64,000 nt of DNA. It comes from Epiperipatus broadwayi. Taxonomy: Eukaryota > Onychophora > Udeonychophora > Euonychophora > Peripatidae. Position 1 is the stretch's first letter, and the number at the start of each line of letters is the position of its first letter. Below are positions 12,412 through 26,774 of the stretch, piece by piece. The position numbers and the translations under genes are program-made. The DNA is taken from positions 8,212,411-8,276,410 of the forward strand of contig JAQFVV010000013.1 in NCBI GenBank assembly GCA_028023455.1, written 5' to 3'. A model generated the notes under the pieces. It worked only from the letters and a program-made list of their open reading frames with translations. It did not search any database and had not been told where the DNA came from.

Positions 12412-14488
12412 TACTATTTGATGACAAAAATAAACAATTCAATAAATTAATGAGTTGTTTATCTTATTAAATCTAGAAGGGTGGCGTAGTTATAAAGTGT
12501 TATAGATAAATAGCAAAAATAAATTAAAACAAATTAATTATAAATAAAATTTCAATAAGTCTTTAGAGATTTTGTTGATAATAAGAATGTGCTAGTTAAG
12601 AAAATTCCAAATAGCAGTGTTAGGATAAAAAAAAATTGAATGTTATTGCTATTAATTCTACAGAGGTTGAAAGAGATTACTAATAAAAATAATATAATGG
12701 ATAGAAATAAAAATTCTTATTTTCTGAGACTGCAAATAATCTAAGGAAAATAAATTTAATGGGAAAATCGCAAGAAACAATTTTTTTGCCATTCCACATA
12801 TTAAATTATGACTTACATAAGGACATCATCTAGCAAGTGCTATTTGTATCAAAGAAGAAGTTCTACAAAATAATTCTCAAAATCAAACAAATATTTGAGA
12901 ATTATTAAAATAAATTTTATCAGTTTAATATCTGAGTTTTCTCAGTAATAAAATTGTAAATATGTCTATAATTTCTGGCTTTTTTTTTTTTTTGCCTTAT
13001 ATAATAAGAGAGAATAAATTTAATGCACTAGTTGGTGAATATTTTGAATATCATTACTAGTCAATATATTCTAGATTGCAGTAAAATTCAAAATCTTTGT
13101 TAGAATGAAAAAAATTCTTAAAATGAAATGCATCCAAGCAACAGCTTTTTTCTCTAATTCTTCTATCCAATTTTTAATAACCTTAGATTTTGAACTCAAG
13201 ATACTAAGTTTAATTATTCAGATCTGTAACTAGTCTTCAAACTTGTATTCCATTTTATTTAATATATTTCTTATATATTACCTTTTTTCATATTCTATTT
13301 CAATTTTCAATTCTACTTTTGAATCTTCAATGTTAATTTGTAGATTTGTAATATTAATAAACACAATATCATGAATGACTAATAGCAAAATAAAAAATTT
13401 CTACATTGATTCCTGAATAAGAAAAATAAACAAAAAAAAAACATATCTCAATTTAGTCATTTCTCTAATATCATGCTATCTCTGACTCTTTGATGATTAA
13501 ACATCATGCAACTTCAAAAGCAATTTAATCATATGATAAATAAAGTTACAATGAAAATTAAGCTAATGAGAAAAGTTGAAGAGAAAATGCATTTCCTGTC
13601 TTATCCCTCTTTTATTTTGATAATATGTAAAAAGTATTTTACTTTAAAAATTCAATTGATAGTTTCTTAATTAATTTCATTTTTGTTTATTTATTAATTT
13701 CTCTGCTTTAGATGAAAATGTTTGTATGCAAACATGTTTAAATTATTCCAAAAATTATATGCTAAATGTTTTATAATTCGCTTTATCATCCTTTTATCAC
13801 CAATTACATCGCTTAACACAAAGTTTTTTTTTATTAATTCCAATTTAAAATTAGCTGTATGGGTTTTTTTATTTTTTTATCATTAATTGCTTTCTTAGAT
13901 TTTGTTGTTTCCAACACTGTATACAAACTAATTTTATCCAAATACAAATCCAATAAAAGTGCTCTGTTATTTATTTGAATCATATGATAATAGCTTGTCA
14001 AAAATATTTATAAATTCTTTAGAATACTTTTGTAATTCATTACATATAACTCCCGATATATTAACTATATTATTAAAACAGGAAAAACTCTCTATACATA
14101 TTGCCACTCAATGCAAGCCAGAGTAATCAATGAATGCCAGAAGGCTTGTGCATAAAATCCCCATCTAGTGCCTACTCATCCAATATCCTCAGACTCATGT
14201 GATGTTTATTGGCTTATAACTATATTATGTAGGCATTCATTGTATGCATACACACATTTATTAATTCACCATGTTCATTCTTTGTTTAAACAATTTTAGT
14301 AATCATAGGCTAACAGTGTTCAATCTAATATTGACTATTTATTGGTTATTTTGATCATGGCTTTATTTTCACATTTCTTGTAAATTCATTTTACAAATAA
14401 ACATTTTAATTTTTGGATTTATTTATTTTAACCATAATTATATTAACATTAATCAGGTTTTTTTTTTATTTAATAATAAAATATACTA

Positions 14489-14701
<213 letters not shown>

Positions 14702-15196
14702 TTATATATATAAAATATGACTGATAATTTTATGGTAAAAAATAGCTTGTTAGAAAGAAGATAATTTATAAAGTATGTTTGTCATCAAATCTTTCTGCAT
14801 AACTAAGCATAGTTATCAAAATACTTATGTGGAATCTTTAAATAAATAGTTTTAATAATATATTTCATTTGCTCAAGTATTAAATTCATCAGTTGAATAA
14901 AATTAATTCAAAAACCTTTTTAATAGCTGCTCATTTTTTGCTAAGACTATTGTTTAAGAACAATTTTTATCACTTAATAAAAAGGCTTTGAAATTTTCTT
15001 TTGAATATAAAATATTACTTAACGTGTATTAAATGTTTTTCACTTAAACTAGAAACAAATAAATCTCTTATGCAAAGAATATCTATATGATATCTGTAAG
15101 TTTAGAAAAAAAAAACATATGTGCATGGATATGGAAAAAAAATGTATGTGTCCATATTGAGGAAGGAAGGTAGTATGAAAAATAAACCAATTCTTA

Positions 15197-15475
<279 letters not shown>

Positions 15476-17787
15476 CTAAACTTATACATACATATATATG
15501 TGTGTGTGCGTGCGCGTGTTATATTCTATTATTTCTATAGATGTTATTTCTGTTATTAATATATATATACTGAAATTTGTTTTCTAATTGTTATTAATTT
15601 GCTACATACATTTCAATTTCTTTATATATAAATCATCTTTAGGGTTTTTTTTACAAATATATATTGAAGTGAATACTTCATGATAAGTCTTAGTGAATTG
15701 CAGAAATAAGGCATAAAGAGAGAGAAAATGGGAAATAATATGTTTAAAGTTGGTTAGAAAGAAAGAAAATAAAATATTTAATTATCAAAAACAAACAAAT
15801 GTATATAACATTTAATCAATAAAATCTTTTGAAACAAATTATTTGTGTGTGCATGTCTCAATGTACGTATATGAAACTAAAACTTTTCACCATTAATTTA
15901 ATAAATAAAATTTTATAAATTCATTTTTTTACATATTTTTTTTTAACTCAATAAAGTGGTTTTTGTAATTTATAAGTTTTAAATCCAAAAAAAGAATCTT
16001 AAAAGAATTTATTCATTTTCATTATTAAAGTTGGTAATTAAATGTTTTTCAAACAAGATTAATTAACTGACTAAGTTAGATCGGAATATGGAAGTGAAAA
16101 ACAACCTAAAATTGTTTTGAATTTCCATATAAAGTAAAATAGAAAGGAGTATAGTTTATTACTGCTTTAATTTTGAAATTTTTTGTTAATTATCAGATAG
16201 TTGTCTCTTAAAATTACATAAAGAGAGAAATGTTTTGTTCAGATATTGTCTGTATTCATCTGATTGTAACTGTGTCAGTTGGATTGTATAAAATTATTTT
16301 TTCTAGATTTGAGAATTACAGGAAAATAATTTTTACAAAAAAAATTCCAAGCATACAAATTTTCTATTATATGGTACTGCTTGCAAGAAACACTGTAAAG
16401 ATTGTTAACAAGAATTAAAATATTTTGAAGTTCAGAGATGATTTTTGTTTTACTATTTAAAAGTTATTTGAAAAATATAATCACAGAAGATACAGTACAA
16501 ATTGAAAAAGATATATTTTAAAGAAGATAGTAAGTCATTTATTTTTCCATAGACACCTATTATAATTCTCATAATAATAATAAAAATTTATTTAATTATA
16601 TAAATCATAAATGCAATTTTTCTAACTTTCTCTTTTTATTAACTCAATTTTGTTAGAAATATTAATTTTTAATCTTGTATACTTTCTTTTTAGACATGAA
16701 AAAATACTTCAAATCCAGTAAGATTTAATAGGGGAGAAAATAACTCAAACTTTATTAGTATTACATAATAAATTAATAATGACTTAGAAAAAAATCAGTC
16801 ATGTATACAAATTTTAATGTGTTATTATAAATGTACTGTTTCAATATTACATTTAAGGAAGAAGAAATATCCTAGTTTGTTTTATATATTAGATTTTTAA
16901 ATCTTAAGGAGTAATTTTAAATTGTTACAATAATTCTGAATTATTTTTAAAAAAGTTGAAAGGGTTTAATGAATAAATCTTACTGGAAAAAAAATAATGT
17001 GATAAATGACAAAATAAAAAATGTACACTACAAATATACATATTAAAAATCAGTTAAAATTAGAATCAAATAGATATTTTAATTATTAATATAAAATTAT
17101 TTGACATTATTTTATTAATAATATTTGTGTGTGTGTGTGTATACATGTGCATTTTGCAGAAAGATTAGATTAATCAGTTACACATCTTTGGAAATAAATA
17201 CTATAAGTTGTTAAATTTTAAAGTTATAGGTATTTGAAGTATGAAATTGCTTATAATCATATTATAGCATAGTTAAAAGAAATAAAATACACAGTTAGAA
17301 ATTATTTTTAGTTGTCTGAAAAAGATATAATTTATGCTTGATTGTCAGTGTTGTATGTAAATGAGACCTAATCAATGTTGAATACCAACAGAATGATTTA
17401 AGAGGTGAAATACAGAATTATATATGTTTATCTTATAGAATATTGATTATAATACAGCTATTTTCCATTTGATGTTACTAAATATATTTTCTGTTAACTA
17501 TGATTGTTCATATGAGTTTAGAGGATTTATTATGAATTTATATATATTTTTTACCATAAACAGTTAATGTGTCCACACCATGAACCATACATAATAAGAT
17601 GTTTGAGATAATGAATTTTTAAGTATTTGGATAATGATTTATTAATAATTAACTGTTTGCAGTTAACATAGTCCAGTTATACAATCCCATGATAATGTTT
17701 TTAAGATGTTTGTATTTGATAAATTAAATCAATAATAAACACACATTCTTCTATTTTAAAAATAGCCCATTAATTTCAATAAATATA

Positions 17788-17931
17788 CAAAACAAACCAC
17801 ATGCAAACTTCTTCTTTATAAATTTTGATTTATTATATGAACTATTATAAAGTACAAGAATGTTGGTGTATTTGTGTGCTTTATAGTAATACATCAAGAT
17901 TTATAAAGAAGTTTGCATGTGGTTTGTTTTG
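17788..17931. repeat. foldback inverted repeat (hairpin)
   Basis: The left arm at 17788-17829 and the right arm at 17893-17931 are reverse complements except for a 3-nt CTT insertion and one mismatch. Both contain AAACAAACCACATGCAAACT on opposite strands. The pairing extends outward into TCAATAAATATA / AATATATATTG and partly inward (ACTATTATAAAG with CTTTATAGTAATA). The central loop is about 25-60 nt. This could be a MITE remnant or a transcribed hairpin inside the intron. Confidence 0.85.
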
Positions 17932-18129
17932 AATATATATTGTTTGTATTTGATATATCATGGCTTGAGTGTTGAATGAAGATCACTGAACACTTTCTTA
18001 TATATTTGTTTCTATTTAATGGATATTATTTGACGACAGAATTGTAAACACTTTTTAGTAATTTTATTAATATAATCAAGATGATAATCTTATATTAAAC
18101 TTTATTTACAATTAACCATTTATACATAA

Positions 18130-18350
18130 TTGTAAGACACACACCCTCACACGACACCATAAAAAAGTGCGAAGTGTGTGAATTCACCGAAATAATTTAC
18201 TGCGATGCAACAATGTAGCCTGCAATGTGTAGTATAACAGAACTGTTGTATACATGTAACACATGGCCGTGAAAATATGTTCGTCCATATAAACAGCGTT
18301 TTTATGTATTTTAGCACATAAATCGCGCCATCACGTGGCATGGATGTCTA
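18130..18350. other. CpG-rich 200-bp segment of unknown role
   Basis: This block has many CpGs (CACGACACC, TGCGAAG, TCGCGCC, CACGTGGCA) within DNA that otherwise has few. It contains an E-box-like CACGTG at about 18334. No repeats, tRNA boxes or credible protein were found; the 64-codon minus-strand ORF looks fortuitous. A conserved regulatory element, or a fragment of a young transposon, would explain it. Confidence 0.35.
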
Positions 18351-19244
18351 TAAAACAATTACTATATACTTTTTAGTTTAATTCAATCTGATTTTTTTAC
18401 ATATTTATATTAATCCTAAACACTCAATTTTAATTGTAATTAATTTTATATAATAAACTCAAAAATAAATATTATTATATTATTTTAAAATATTAACATT
18501 ATAATTTATATATTATACTATAACATTTAAATAAATGAATAATTGAAATTTAATAATCTCCTAATATTTAAACACTAGTAAAGAAAAAAATTAAATTTTG
18601 GATTAAACTATTTTATGTTTGTAAATTATAGATTTATCATTTAAATGTTGTTATAATATAGTTTGTAATTTGTTCTAAAGCTATCTTCACATCTTATTTC
18701 ATATATTTTCCATATTTTTTCCACTATTATTATTATTTATATTTAATAAATTATTTATATTAGACCTGTTTATATATAAAAATTTAAATTTTATTTCTCG
18801 ATTGCATTTTTTATGTGATTTAGTGTATATATTGTTATTTTTTGATTTATTATTATCATTTTCTTTATTTTTTGGTAATTATTTCATTAAGATATTTTTT
18901 TTCTTTTTATACCTTTTTATTATGCATTGTGAATAATTACTAATTGTGATTTATTTTTTCAAGATCTTTCCTTTTTTAATGAATAATAATTGAAAAATAC
19001 AAATATAGCTCTATTTTATTTATTTTGTTCTCATTATGGATTTTTTTTTATCATTATCACTAATGGATGATTTCTAAGAGATTGAAACATATATATGAAA
19101 TTTCTGGTAATGTATTATAAAAAAAGAAGCCCAAAAAGTGCATCTATAGAAATATTAGAATAGAATATTAATATCAAAGAAATAGAAGCAAATCCATAGT
19201 TTCTGCATACCAAAAAGATCTGTTAAATAAATTAATATATATAT

Positions 19245-20797
19245 TGTAACAGTCGGTTTTTAATTCCTTTTGATCACGGAGGGTGCCACCAGATTACGGT
19301 GTACCTGGAAAATTTATTTACTGCGATCAAAAGTTAATGATGATGATGATTTGCACCAACCAGACCCAGGGAAAGCAATAGATCATTAATATTGTTCAGA
19401 CAATTGAAAAAATAAAATCAGGACAAACATTAACTAATATAATTTAAGCAAGTTCATAATTTATTAAAATTAATATAAAAATTTTCAAGCACAAAGATTT
19501 ATTTACAATAGATGTAGTTTTGTTAAATTCTATCAAGGCATGTACGAACAAAAATAAAACGTCAACAATTCAGCAGATAGGCTAATTTTCTAATAGAGTT
19601 TTAAAAGGGAGGGAATAATTTTCTTTCAGCTGAAGATTCACCTAAGCAACTCTGGTATCCTTATTCAAAAAGTTTTAAAATCAATAACAAGTGAAGGATT
19701 TTTGCATGAATCAACAAAACCAGCGTGGACAATCAATCACTAGATTATTGTCTAGTGATGTCATATTGTCGCAAAACCATTGCATGGCCAACCACATTGG
19801 AGATTGTCATGGTTGATTACAATGCAAGAAAGATAAATTTGATATAAAGGATATGATGAAGTATGGATTGTAGAATGGGGGAAAACTTAACTCTCCAATT
19901 TAACGAAAATAGAAATATTAGCAAATACTTCAGCGTAGGTAACTTAAAATTGAGAGAACATTAAATCTCTGATTTAAGGAAAACAACTGGTGAATCACCA
20001 ACCAAACGATTGGCCAAAACTAAGCTGCTATATAATAGTTAAAGGTCTCAATAGGAGACAGGTAAGTAATCAGAAAATTATTTGTCTGCCCAAACATTTA
20101 TTAAGAAAGTGAAATATTTATAAATGTAAATGGCTTTATGAAATAAACTCTCAGTACATGCTCTGACATATAATTTTAAATAAACACAGAACCTTAAAAC
20201 TAAGTTTCCAAGACACACTATAAATACAATATATAACATACAGAATACATGCTCAAAATACTAAAATTTAACAAGCAAAAGATATCATAAAATAGGTTAC
20301 TTTATATTTTAAGATTAAAATGAGACTTTAAACCCTGGAAAGAATAAGAAAACACGTTATCTCAAGGTATAAGTTTAAGACTGTGGAGATCTTTCAGCAT
20401 GGCACATATAGTTCATTCTGCTGTAGAATTCCGGCCAAGATTTTATGTTTCCATTTTCTGTTCAGGAGGCTGGAGGTAATGTTAGAAATCAGTTCTTGTT
20501 TAGCTCTTATGATATGATCTTGCAGGGACAATTTGAGATCCGGGGCTTGTCTTTAAGTTAGTTTAGCAGTTAGCATGACATGATATTGTGGCAATTCTTC
20601 CTAGCATATAGGTTTATCATTCTGCAGGAAAGATTCTTTTTAGAAATTTGAAGAAAGTAAATTAAATTTAGCACACTTTTCTAAAGGCATACGAAAAGTT
20701 GAAGCAAAACTAAGCAGGCAGAATAAGCATCAATAGCTGAAGAATAATCAGTCCGAAATACCAATGCTATTTATAAGAACTCTTATCTTCCATAACA
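19245..20797 (-). mobile_element. possible solo LTR, minus strand
   Basis: Read on the minus strand, the segment starts TGTTATGG and ends CTGTTACA, giving the TG...CA termini of an LTR. About 22 nt after its start is TATAAATAGC, a good TATA box, with TTCGGACTG about 20-25 bases later as a possible initiator. Near the end is AATAAA (complement of 19313-19318), followed by some 70 bp that could be U5, with GGTGGCACCCTCCGTGATC. The flanking 5-mers do not match (AAAGA versus ATATA), so no target duplication supports it, and there is no second LTR. Confidence 0.35.
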
Positions 20798-22773
20798 TCT
20801 TTTAATTAGTAGTCCTGACCAGGGCAAATCTTTATCTCAGACTTAATCTTAAAGATTCTAACCAGGGTAATGTATTTAGAATTAATTAAAAAAATAAATG
20901 TAAAAACAAGTCTCAGCTTTAGTTAAAATAAATTAAAAATTGATTATTTAAAATAAACAGGAATGCAATTACAAAAAAAAAAAAACTTTTCAAAACTAAA
21001 ATGCTTTGTTTAAAAAGGATTAATTTTTTTCTTTTAATTTAGAATATTTTTTATATAAAATTAAGTTTGCTTGCCTTAAATTAATTGATAAAAAAAAAAA
21101 AAACAAGCAACTAAAATAAAACTATTTTAAAATTAAAATCTATAAAAAAAAAAATAGAAATGACAATTTTAAAACAACTGCGTATGTGCGGCTTTGCACG
21201 TACTCTTATATACAAAACTTTTAAACCGTTTTCTTTTAAAACTTTACTAAAATAAAAGTTGGCTTTATTTTTGTGAAGAGACTTTTGAATCGGATAAAAT
21301 ATCCAGTTCAATATGTAATGCTCTCATATATATATATGATATAAAACACATATATATATGTTACATAAATATTTCATAATTTGACAAAGAAAAAATAGAA
21401 AAAAAATTTTTTTAAGAAATAACTAAAATAATAATGATTAAATCAATTAGTAGAGTTTTTTTATGTGAATGATGAGGGGAAAGATAATCTGTTTTAAATT
21501 AACTTTATGACCGGTTGATCTGAATTATTTTGTCTTTTTGCCAATTCACTCCCTAGTGACGTTAAAATGCGTTTAAAATGGTATATTTTACTATAATAAA
21601 TTTTTTCCCAAAAATCGTGCATTAAAAGGTGGGAAATTCAAAATTCCCACTTTTACAATAGACATAAGCCCGGCCCTGACATTTCCAGTCATTGTCTCTT
21701 GCCAAGGCCGTAAAATATTCGGCGTTTTATGACATTGCAGTTTCCAATGATGCAAAAATGTGTTTATTCGCAAATTTATTACGGTTTTAAATTTTGTTTA
21801 AAAATAATTTGCACTATATTTATTAGATATCAAGAAATATATATTATTAACTTATTTTGACTTGAAATACTTTATTTTCAAAAATATAACATTATATTAG
21901 CAGCTAATGTAAATATGGCCTGAAGCAAATTTGAAAACTTGCTATGACGTAAACAATCTACTTATATTCATGAGGAAGAAAATAATCTCAATTTTGCAAT
22001 AAATATTTAAAAATTTAAACTTTTAAAACATAATTTGTTAGATATTAGAGAAATAAATAATTATTCGATTAAGTTTTTAAAATTATTCAGAAACAAAGAA
22101 GATTTCGTTGATTTTATAAACTGAAAATAATCTTTCTAGAAATGATGACGTATAACATCCTTCTTTTTATTATGGTCTCATTTTTTAAATATTTACAGAA
22201 ACAAAATGTGAACATTTAAATTTTATTTCAGTAGTAAATAAAAATATCTATCAAACGAAGTTAAATTTATTATTTTCTGCAAAGAAATAATCATTTTATC
22301 ATATATTTTATATTGATGTGTGAGACAAAGAAAAACATCAGAAATGCTGAAATGTAAGAAGTGTGTAGCTGCAATTTGGAATGGTTAAGATTCATGAACC
22401 CACTTTCTTCATTTTATAATTAAAGAATAAATGTTATAAAGAAATAAATGTTAAACAGAAATAAACAATAAATTAATTAATAAAAGTAATTTTTAAACCA
22501 CCAAACATCACATGAGTGGCACTACTGTATGGAGAGTTTTGCCTGTTTTAATAAAAGTAATCTTTGTAAATTATCTCATCAGCTGGAATACAATTAAATT
22601 TTGGAAAATTCCTGGCTGATAAGATAGTAGATTAATGTAAGAAAAGATTAGTTTAATCATTTTAATTAAAACTAAAAACCAAAAAAAAAAATTGATTGAA
22701 CAATGGGAGACGAAGGTATAACAGTGGCTTGATAGTTGAGATGGAAATATGATATATAGCAATTATATCACTG

Positions 22774-22974
22774 TTACCAGTTATATTCATTATTTGAAAA
22801 TTTTGTAAAAGAGTTGAGAAAAGCAACAGCATGCATTGCTAAGAAAACTACAGAAGTGTCCATTTGGGTTTCATGCTCTGGTCCCCTAGAACCATCAGTC
22901 ACTACTGCTATCAATGCATCATCCATAGTATAAGACTCTGCTGCATACTCTCTCCTATTGTCACTTAGAAGCAT
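22774..22974 (-). other. coding-like ORF in triplicated unit, copy 1
   Basis: A 66-codon minus-strand ORF starting MLLSDNRREYAAESYTMDD and containing ALIAVVTDGSRGPEHE. It has a protein-like composition with charged residues and is unlike the Phe/Ile/Asn-rich chance ORFs nearby. Just upstream is a pyrimidine-rich stretch ending CTTCTAAG that could be an acceptor, and the end (AACTG|GTAACAG) could be a donor, so an exon is possible. I do not recognise the family. It does not resemble any channel segment. Confidence 0.25.
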
Positions 22975-23574
22975 GAAAAAATGAAAAGAAAATGTTGATG
23001 ATCGATTGGCCAGCTATGGGGAATGCCAGGAGGATCCAAAACTGAAAGGACCATGAACCGTGGAAAGAGAACTGTTCAAATTGTCAAAATAGATGACATC
23101 ACCTCCCATATAAGAAAACCTAGGTAAATATAAAATATCAGAAATGCTGAAATGTAAGAAGTGTGTAGCTGCAATTTGGAATGGTTAAGATTCATGAACC
23201 CACTTTCTTCGTTTTATAATTAAAGAATAAATGTTATAAAGAAATAAATGTTAAATAGAAATAAACAATAAATTAATTAATAAAAGTAATTTTTAAACCA
23301 CCAAACATCACATGAGTGGCACTACTGTATGGAGAGTTTTGCCTGTTTTAATAAAAGTAATCTTTGTAAATTATCTCATCAGCTGGAATACAATTAAATT
23401 TTGGAAAATTCCTGGCTGATAAGATAGTAGATTAATGTAAGAAAAGATTAGTTTAATCATTTTAATTAAAACTAAAAACCAAAAAAAAAAAATTGATTGA
23501 ACAATGGGAGACGAAGGTATAACAGTGGCTTGATAGTTGAGATGGAAATATGATATATAGCAATTATATCACTG

Positions 23575-23775
23575 TTACCAGTTATATTCATTATTTGAAA
23601 ATTTTGTAAAAGAGTTGAGAAAAGCAACAGCATGCATTGCTAAGAAAACTACAGAAGTGTCCATTTGGGTTTCATGCTCTGGTCCCCTAGAACCATCAGT
23701 CACTACTGCTATCAATGCATCATCCATAGTATAAGACTCTGCTGCATACTCTCTCCTATTGTCACTTAGAAGCAT
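23575..23775 (-). other. coding-like ORF in triplicated unit, copy 2
   Basis: Same 66-codon ORF as in copy 1, with an identical translation. Preservation across copies reflects overall unit identity and is not independent evidence of coding selection. Confidence 0.25.
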
Positions 23776-24374
23776 GAAAAAATGAAAAGAAAATGTTGAT
23801 GATCGATTGGCCAGCTATGGGGAATGCCAGGAGGATCCAAAACTGAAAGGACCATGAACCGTGGAAAGAGAACTGTTCAAATTGTCAAAATAGATGACAT
23901 CACCTCCCATATAAGAAAACCTAGGTAAATATAAAATATCAGAAATGCTGAAATGTAAGAAGTGTGTAGCTGCAATTTGGAATGGTTAAGATTCATGAAC
24001 CCACTTTCTTCGTTTTATAATTAAAAAATAAATGTTATAAAGAAATAAATGTTAAACAGAAATAAACAATAAATTAATTAATAAAAGTAATTTTTAAACC
24101 ACCAAACATCACATGAGTGGCACTACTGTATGGAGAGTTTTGCCTGTTTTAATAAAAGTAATCTTTGTAAATTATCTCATCAGCTGGAATACAATTAAAT
24201 TTTGGAAAATTCCTGGCTGATAAGATAGTAGATTAATGTAAGAAAAGATTAGTTTAATCATTTTAATTAAAACTAAAAACCAAAAAAAAAAATTGATTGA
24301 ACAATGGGAGACGAAGGTATAACAGTGGCTTGATAGTTGAGATGGAAATATGATATATAGCAATTATATCACTG

Positions 24375-24575
24375 TTACCAGTTATATTCATTATTTGAAA
24401 ATTTTGTAAAAGAGTTGAGAAAAGCAACAGCATGCATTGCTAAGAAAACTACAGAAGTGTCCATTTGGGTTTCATGCTCTGGTCCCCTAAAACCATCAGT
24501 CACTACTGCTATCAATGCATCATCCATAGTATAAGACTCTGCTGCATACTCTCTCCTATTGTCACTTAGAAGCAT
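24375..24575 (-). other. coding-like ORF in triplicated unit, copy 3
   Basis: Same ORF with one amino-acid change, VTDGSRG to VTDGFRG (TCT to TTT), so the single ORF difference is non-synonymous. That does not favour purifying selection, though one change is too few to judge. Confidence 0.25.
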
Positions 24576-25056
24576 GAAAAAATGAAAAGAAAATGTTGAT
24601 GATCGATTGGCCAGCTATCGGGAATGCCAGGAGGATCCAAAACTGAAAGGACCATGAACCGTGGAAAGAGAACTGTTCAAATTGTCAAAATAGATGACAT
24701 CACCTCCCATATAAGAAAACCTGGGTAAATATAAAATATTCTGAAGTTGTTGATAAGTGCCTAGACATTATTTAAGAGAAAATGAACTGTTACAAGAAAG
24801 GACTATTAACATTACGAATGAAAAAAAATTATAAGGGAAATATGTGCTGAACTAATTCTTGTTAAATTATACTTAGTTTGTTTAATAATTATTGTATATT
24901 TATCTTAGTGTTAAATGTATATGTATCAGGGAAGGATTAACCTATTGGTGTGTGTGAAGGAACAAAAAGTGCTTACTAAATATTACTTGGTATGTTCTCT
25001 TTCCTTTACTTGCATTACCATGATTATACGATTGTTGATATGTACTCTTTATTAAT

Positions 25057-25310
25057 GTGATGGGTCCTCTGTTCAAAATGTTGGAGCTAGTCTGGCTAAG
25101 TTTTCAAGCGGGGTTTATTTGCCTTTCGTCCGGGCATGCTGGTTATATAAAATCTATACAGCTGGTTGGCACCTGTCTCAAAACAAATAAATTGCTTTGG
25201 AGAATAGGCACTTTCTCAGCAGTTATGAAAGGGTCCTATGATCAGAAAAAATGGTCGGGACTGTGCATTCATGCAGCCTCGATATGATCATAGATATCAC
25301 TGGTAGTTGC
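25057..25310 (+). other. GC-richer segment with 76-codon ORF, unidentified
   Basis: The local composition is richer in G and C than its surroundings, with CpGs (AAGCGGGG, TTCGTCCGGGC, GGTCGGGA, CTCGATATG). The frame 25057-25287 encodes FKMLELVWLSFQAGFICLSS and more, without recognisable motifs. It is most likely a fragment of an interspersed repeat. Confidence 0.25.
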
Positions 25311-26774
25311 TTGAGTGTGCATTCACTGGCTCAAAGCTGTCATAAACTTACAAATATTTATACATTTATATTGATAAATTTAAAGTAAAGAGAAAAAATA
25401 AGAAAAAATAATAAATTGCAAAAATGTAATGAGCGTAATCCATAATACTGTTAATCAATGATTAAACTATTATAAAATCTATATCATTTCATATCAGACC
25501 CACGTAATCATTACAATATAGTAGTTGTGGAGTTAATTTCATAAATTAAAAAAAAAAAAAAATGGGAAGAAATAAAGTTTGAATTAAATTCTAAGGTATT
25601 GTATTTAAATTGAATATTAATCTTAAATTTAAATATACTATTTATTTTTCTTAAAAAGAATTCTTAACATTTATTGTTTTATATTCATATTTCCTTTAAT
25701 ATGCTATAGTATGCAAGTGTTGTAAAAGACTATTAGTCGGTGTGCAGATACACTGAAAATACACTAACAAATAGACATAAAAATAAATATTACTTTATGA
25801 AAAAAGAAAAAAAAAATAGAAATATATATGTTGAGACAGATTGCTCTCAATGAACATAACAAAATTTGTATATAATACTTTTTTTTAATTAAAGTCCAAA
25901 ATAACCAAAATATTAATTAAGTAATAATATTCCTTGATATTTTTGAATACAACAAATTATATAAATTGGTTACTGTATAATAAAAATATATTTGATTTAG
26001 TTCTAATTTTCATAAAAATTTCAATTTTGAAACAATGAAAAGTTTTTTTTTCTAAAACAAATATGTTTTATTTTATAATGTACATTAATTATAGAATTAA
26101 TTTTATAGTCTGGTTTTACTTCAAGGTTTAATAAGAAATAATTATTTTTAATTAAAACTTTTGTTGTTTTTGAAAAATGTAAATTAAAACACAGAAAAAT
26201 GGTAATTTAGCTGTTAATGTATCATTTTAATTAATCAAAAAGAAAAACACTGTCAATCCTATTAATTTCATTGTATCTACTATAACCAGTGGATTCAGTT
26301 TAACTGAAATGGAGAATAAGTATGAAATCAGTTCAAAGAAAAAGCAAATGCTACTACTCCCCATGTTGGTAGATTTTGAACTTCCAAAAGAATAAAGTGA
26401 GATGACTTCTTTGATTTCATAATCAATATATGTGAAGTAGATACTATGTGTCTTAATGAAGTTTAGAAATTATTGAAGCTAAACTAAGTTGAGGCTCATT
26501 AGCATTTCTTATATATATATATATTAACTAAGATATGTCATACTGGCAATCTACATGAGAAAATCTAATCTTAAAAGATTCCAGTAATATACAATAAACT
26601 ATTATAGTCATGTATAGAAGTGCAGATGAATGAAATCTATTGTCAGTTACATATATATTGTACCGTGTCATTATCTTTTAAACAGATAAGTTAATATTAA
26701 TTATACCATAAGAGGCAAAGTAATTGTTTTGACCAATCAGTAACTAATCGGGGATTTCATGAATACATTTAACA

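Larger units (their letters stand above)
22337..24738. repeat. 800-bp unit in three near-identical tandem copies
   Basis: Unit starts are at 22337, 23137 and 23938 (periods 800 and 801). The first begins ATCAGAAATGCTGAAATG, and the third ends at about 24738. Only scattered single-base differences are visible, such as AACAG/AATAG in GTTAAACAGAAATA, a one-base A-run change, and CTATGGGGA/CTATCGGGA in copy 3. Each unit holds one minus-strand ORF of 66 codons. The high identity implies very recent duplication, concerted evolution or an assembly artefact. It lies inside the 18.9-kb channel intron. Confidence 0.95.
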
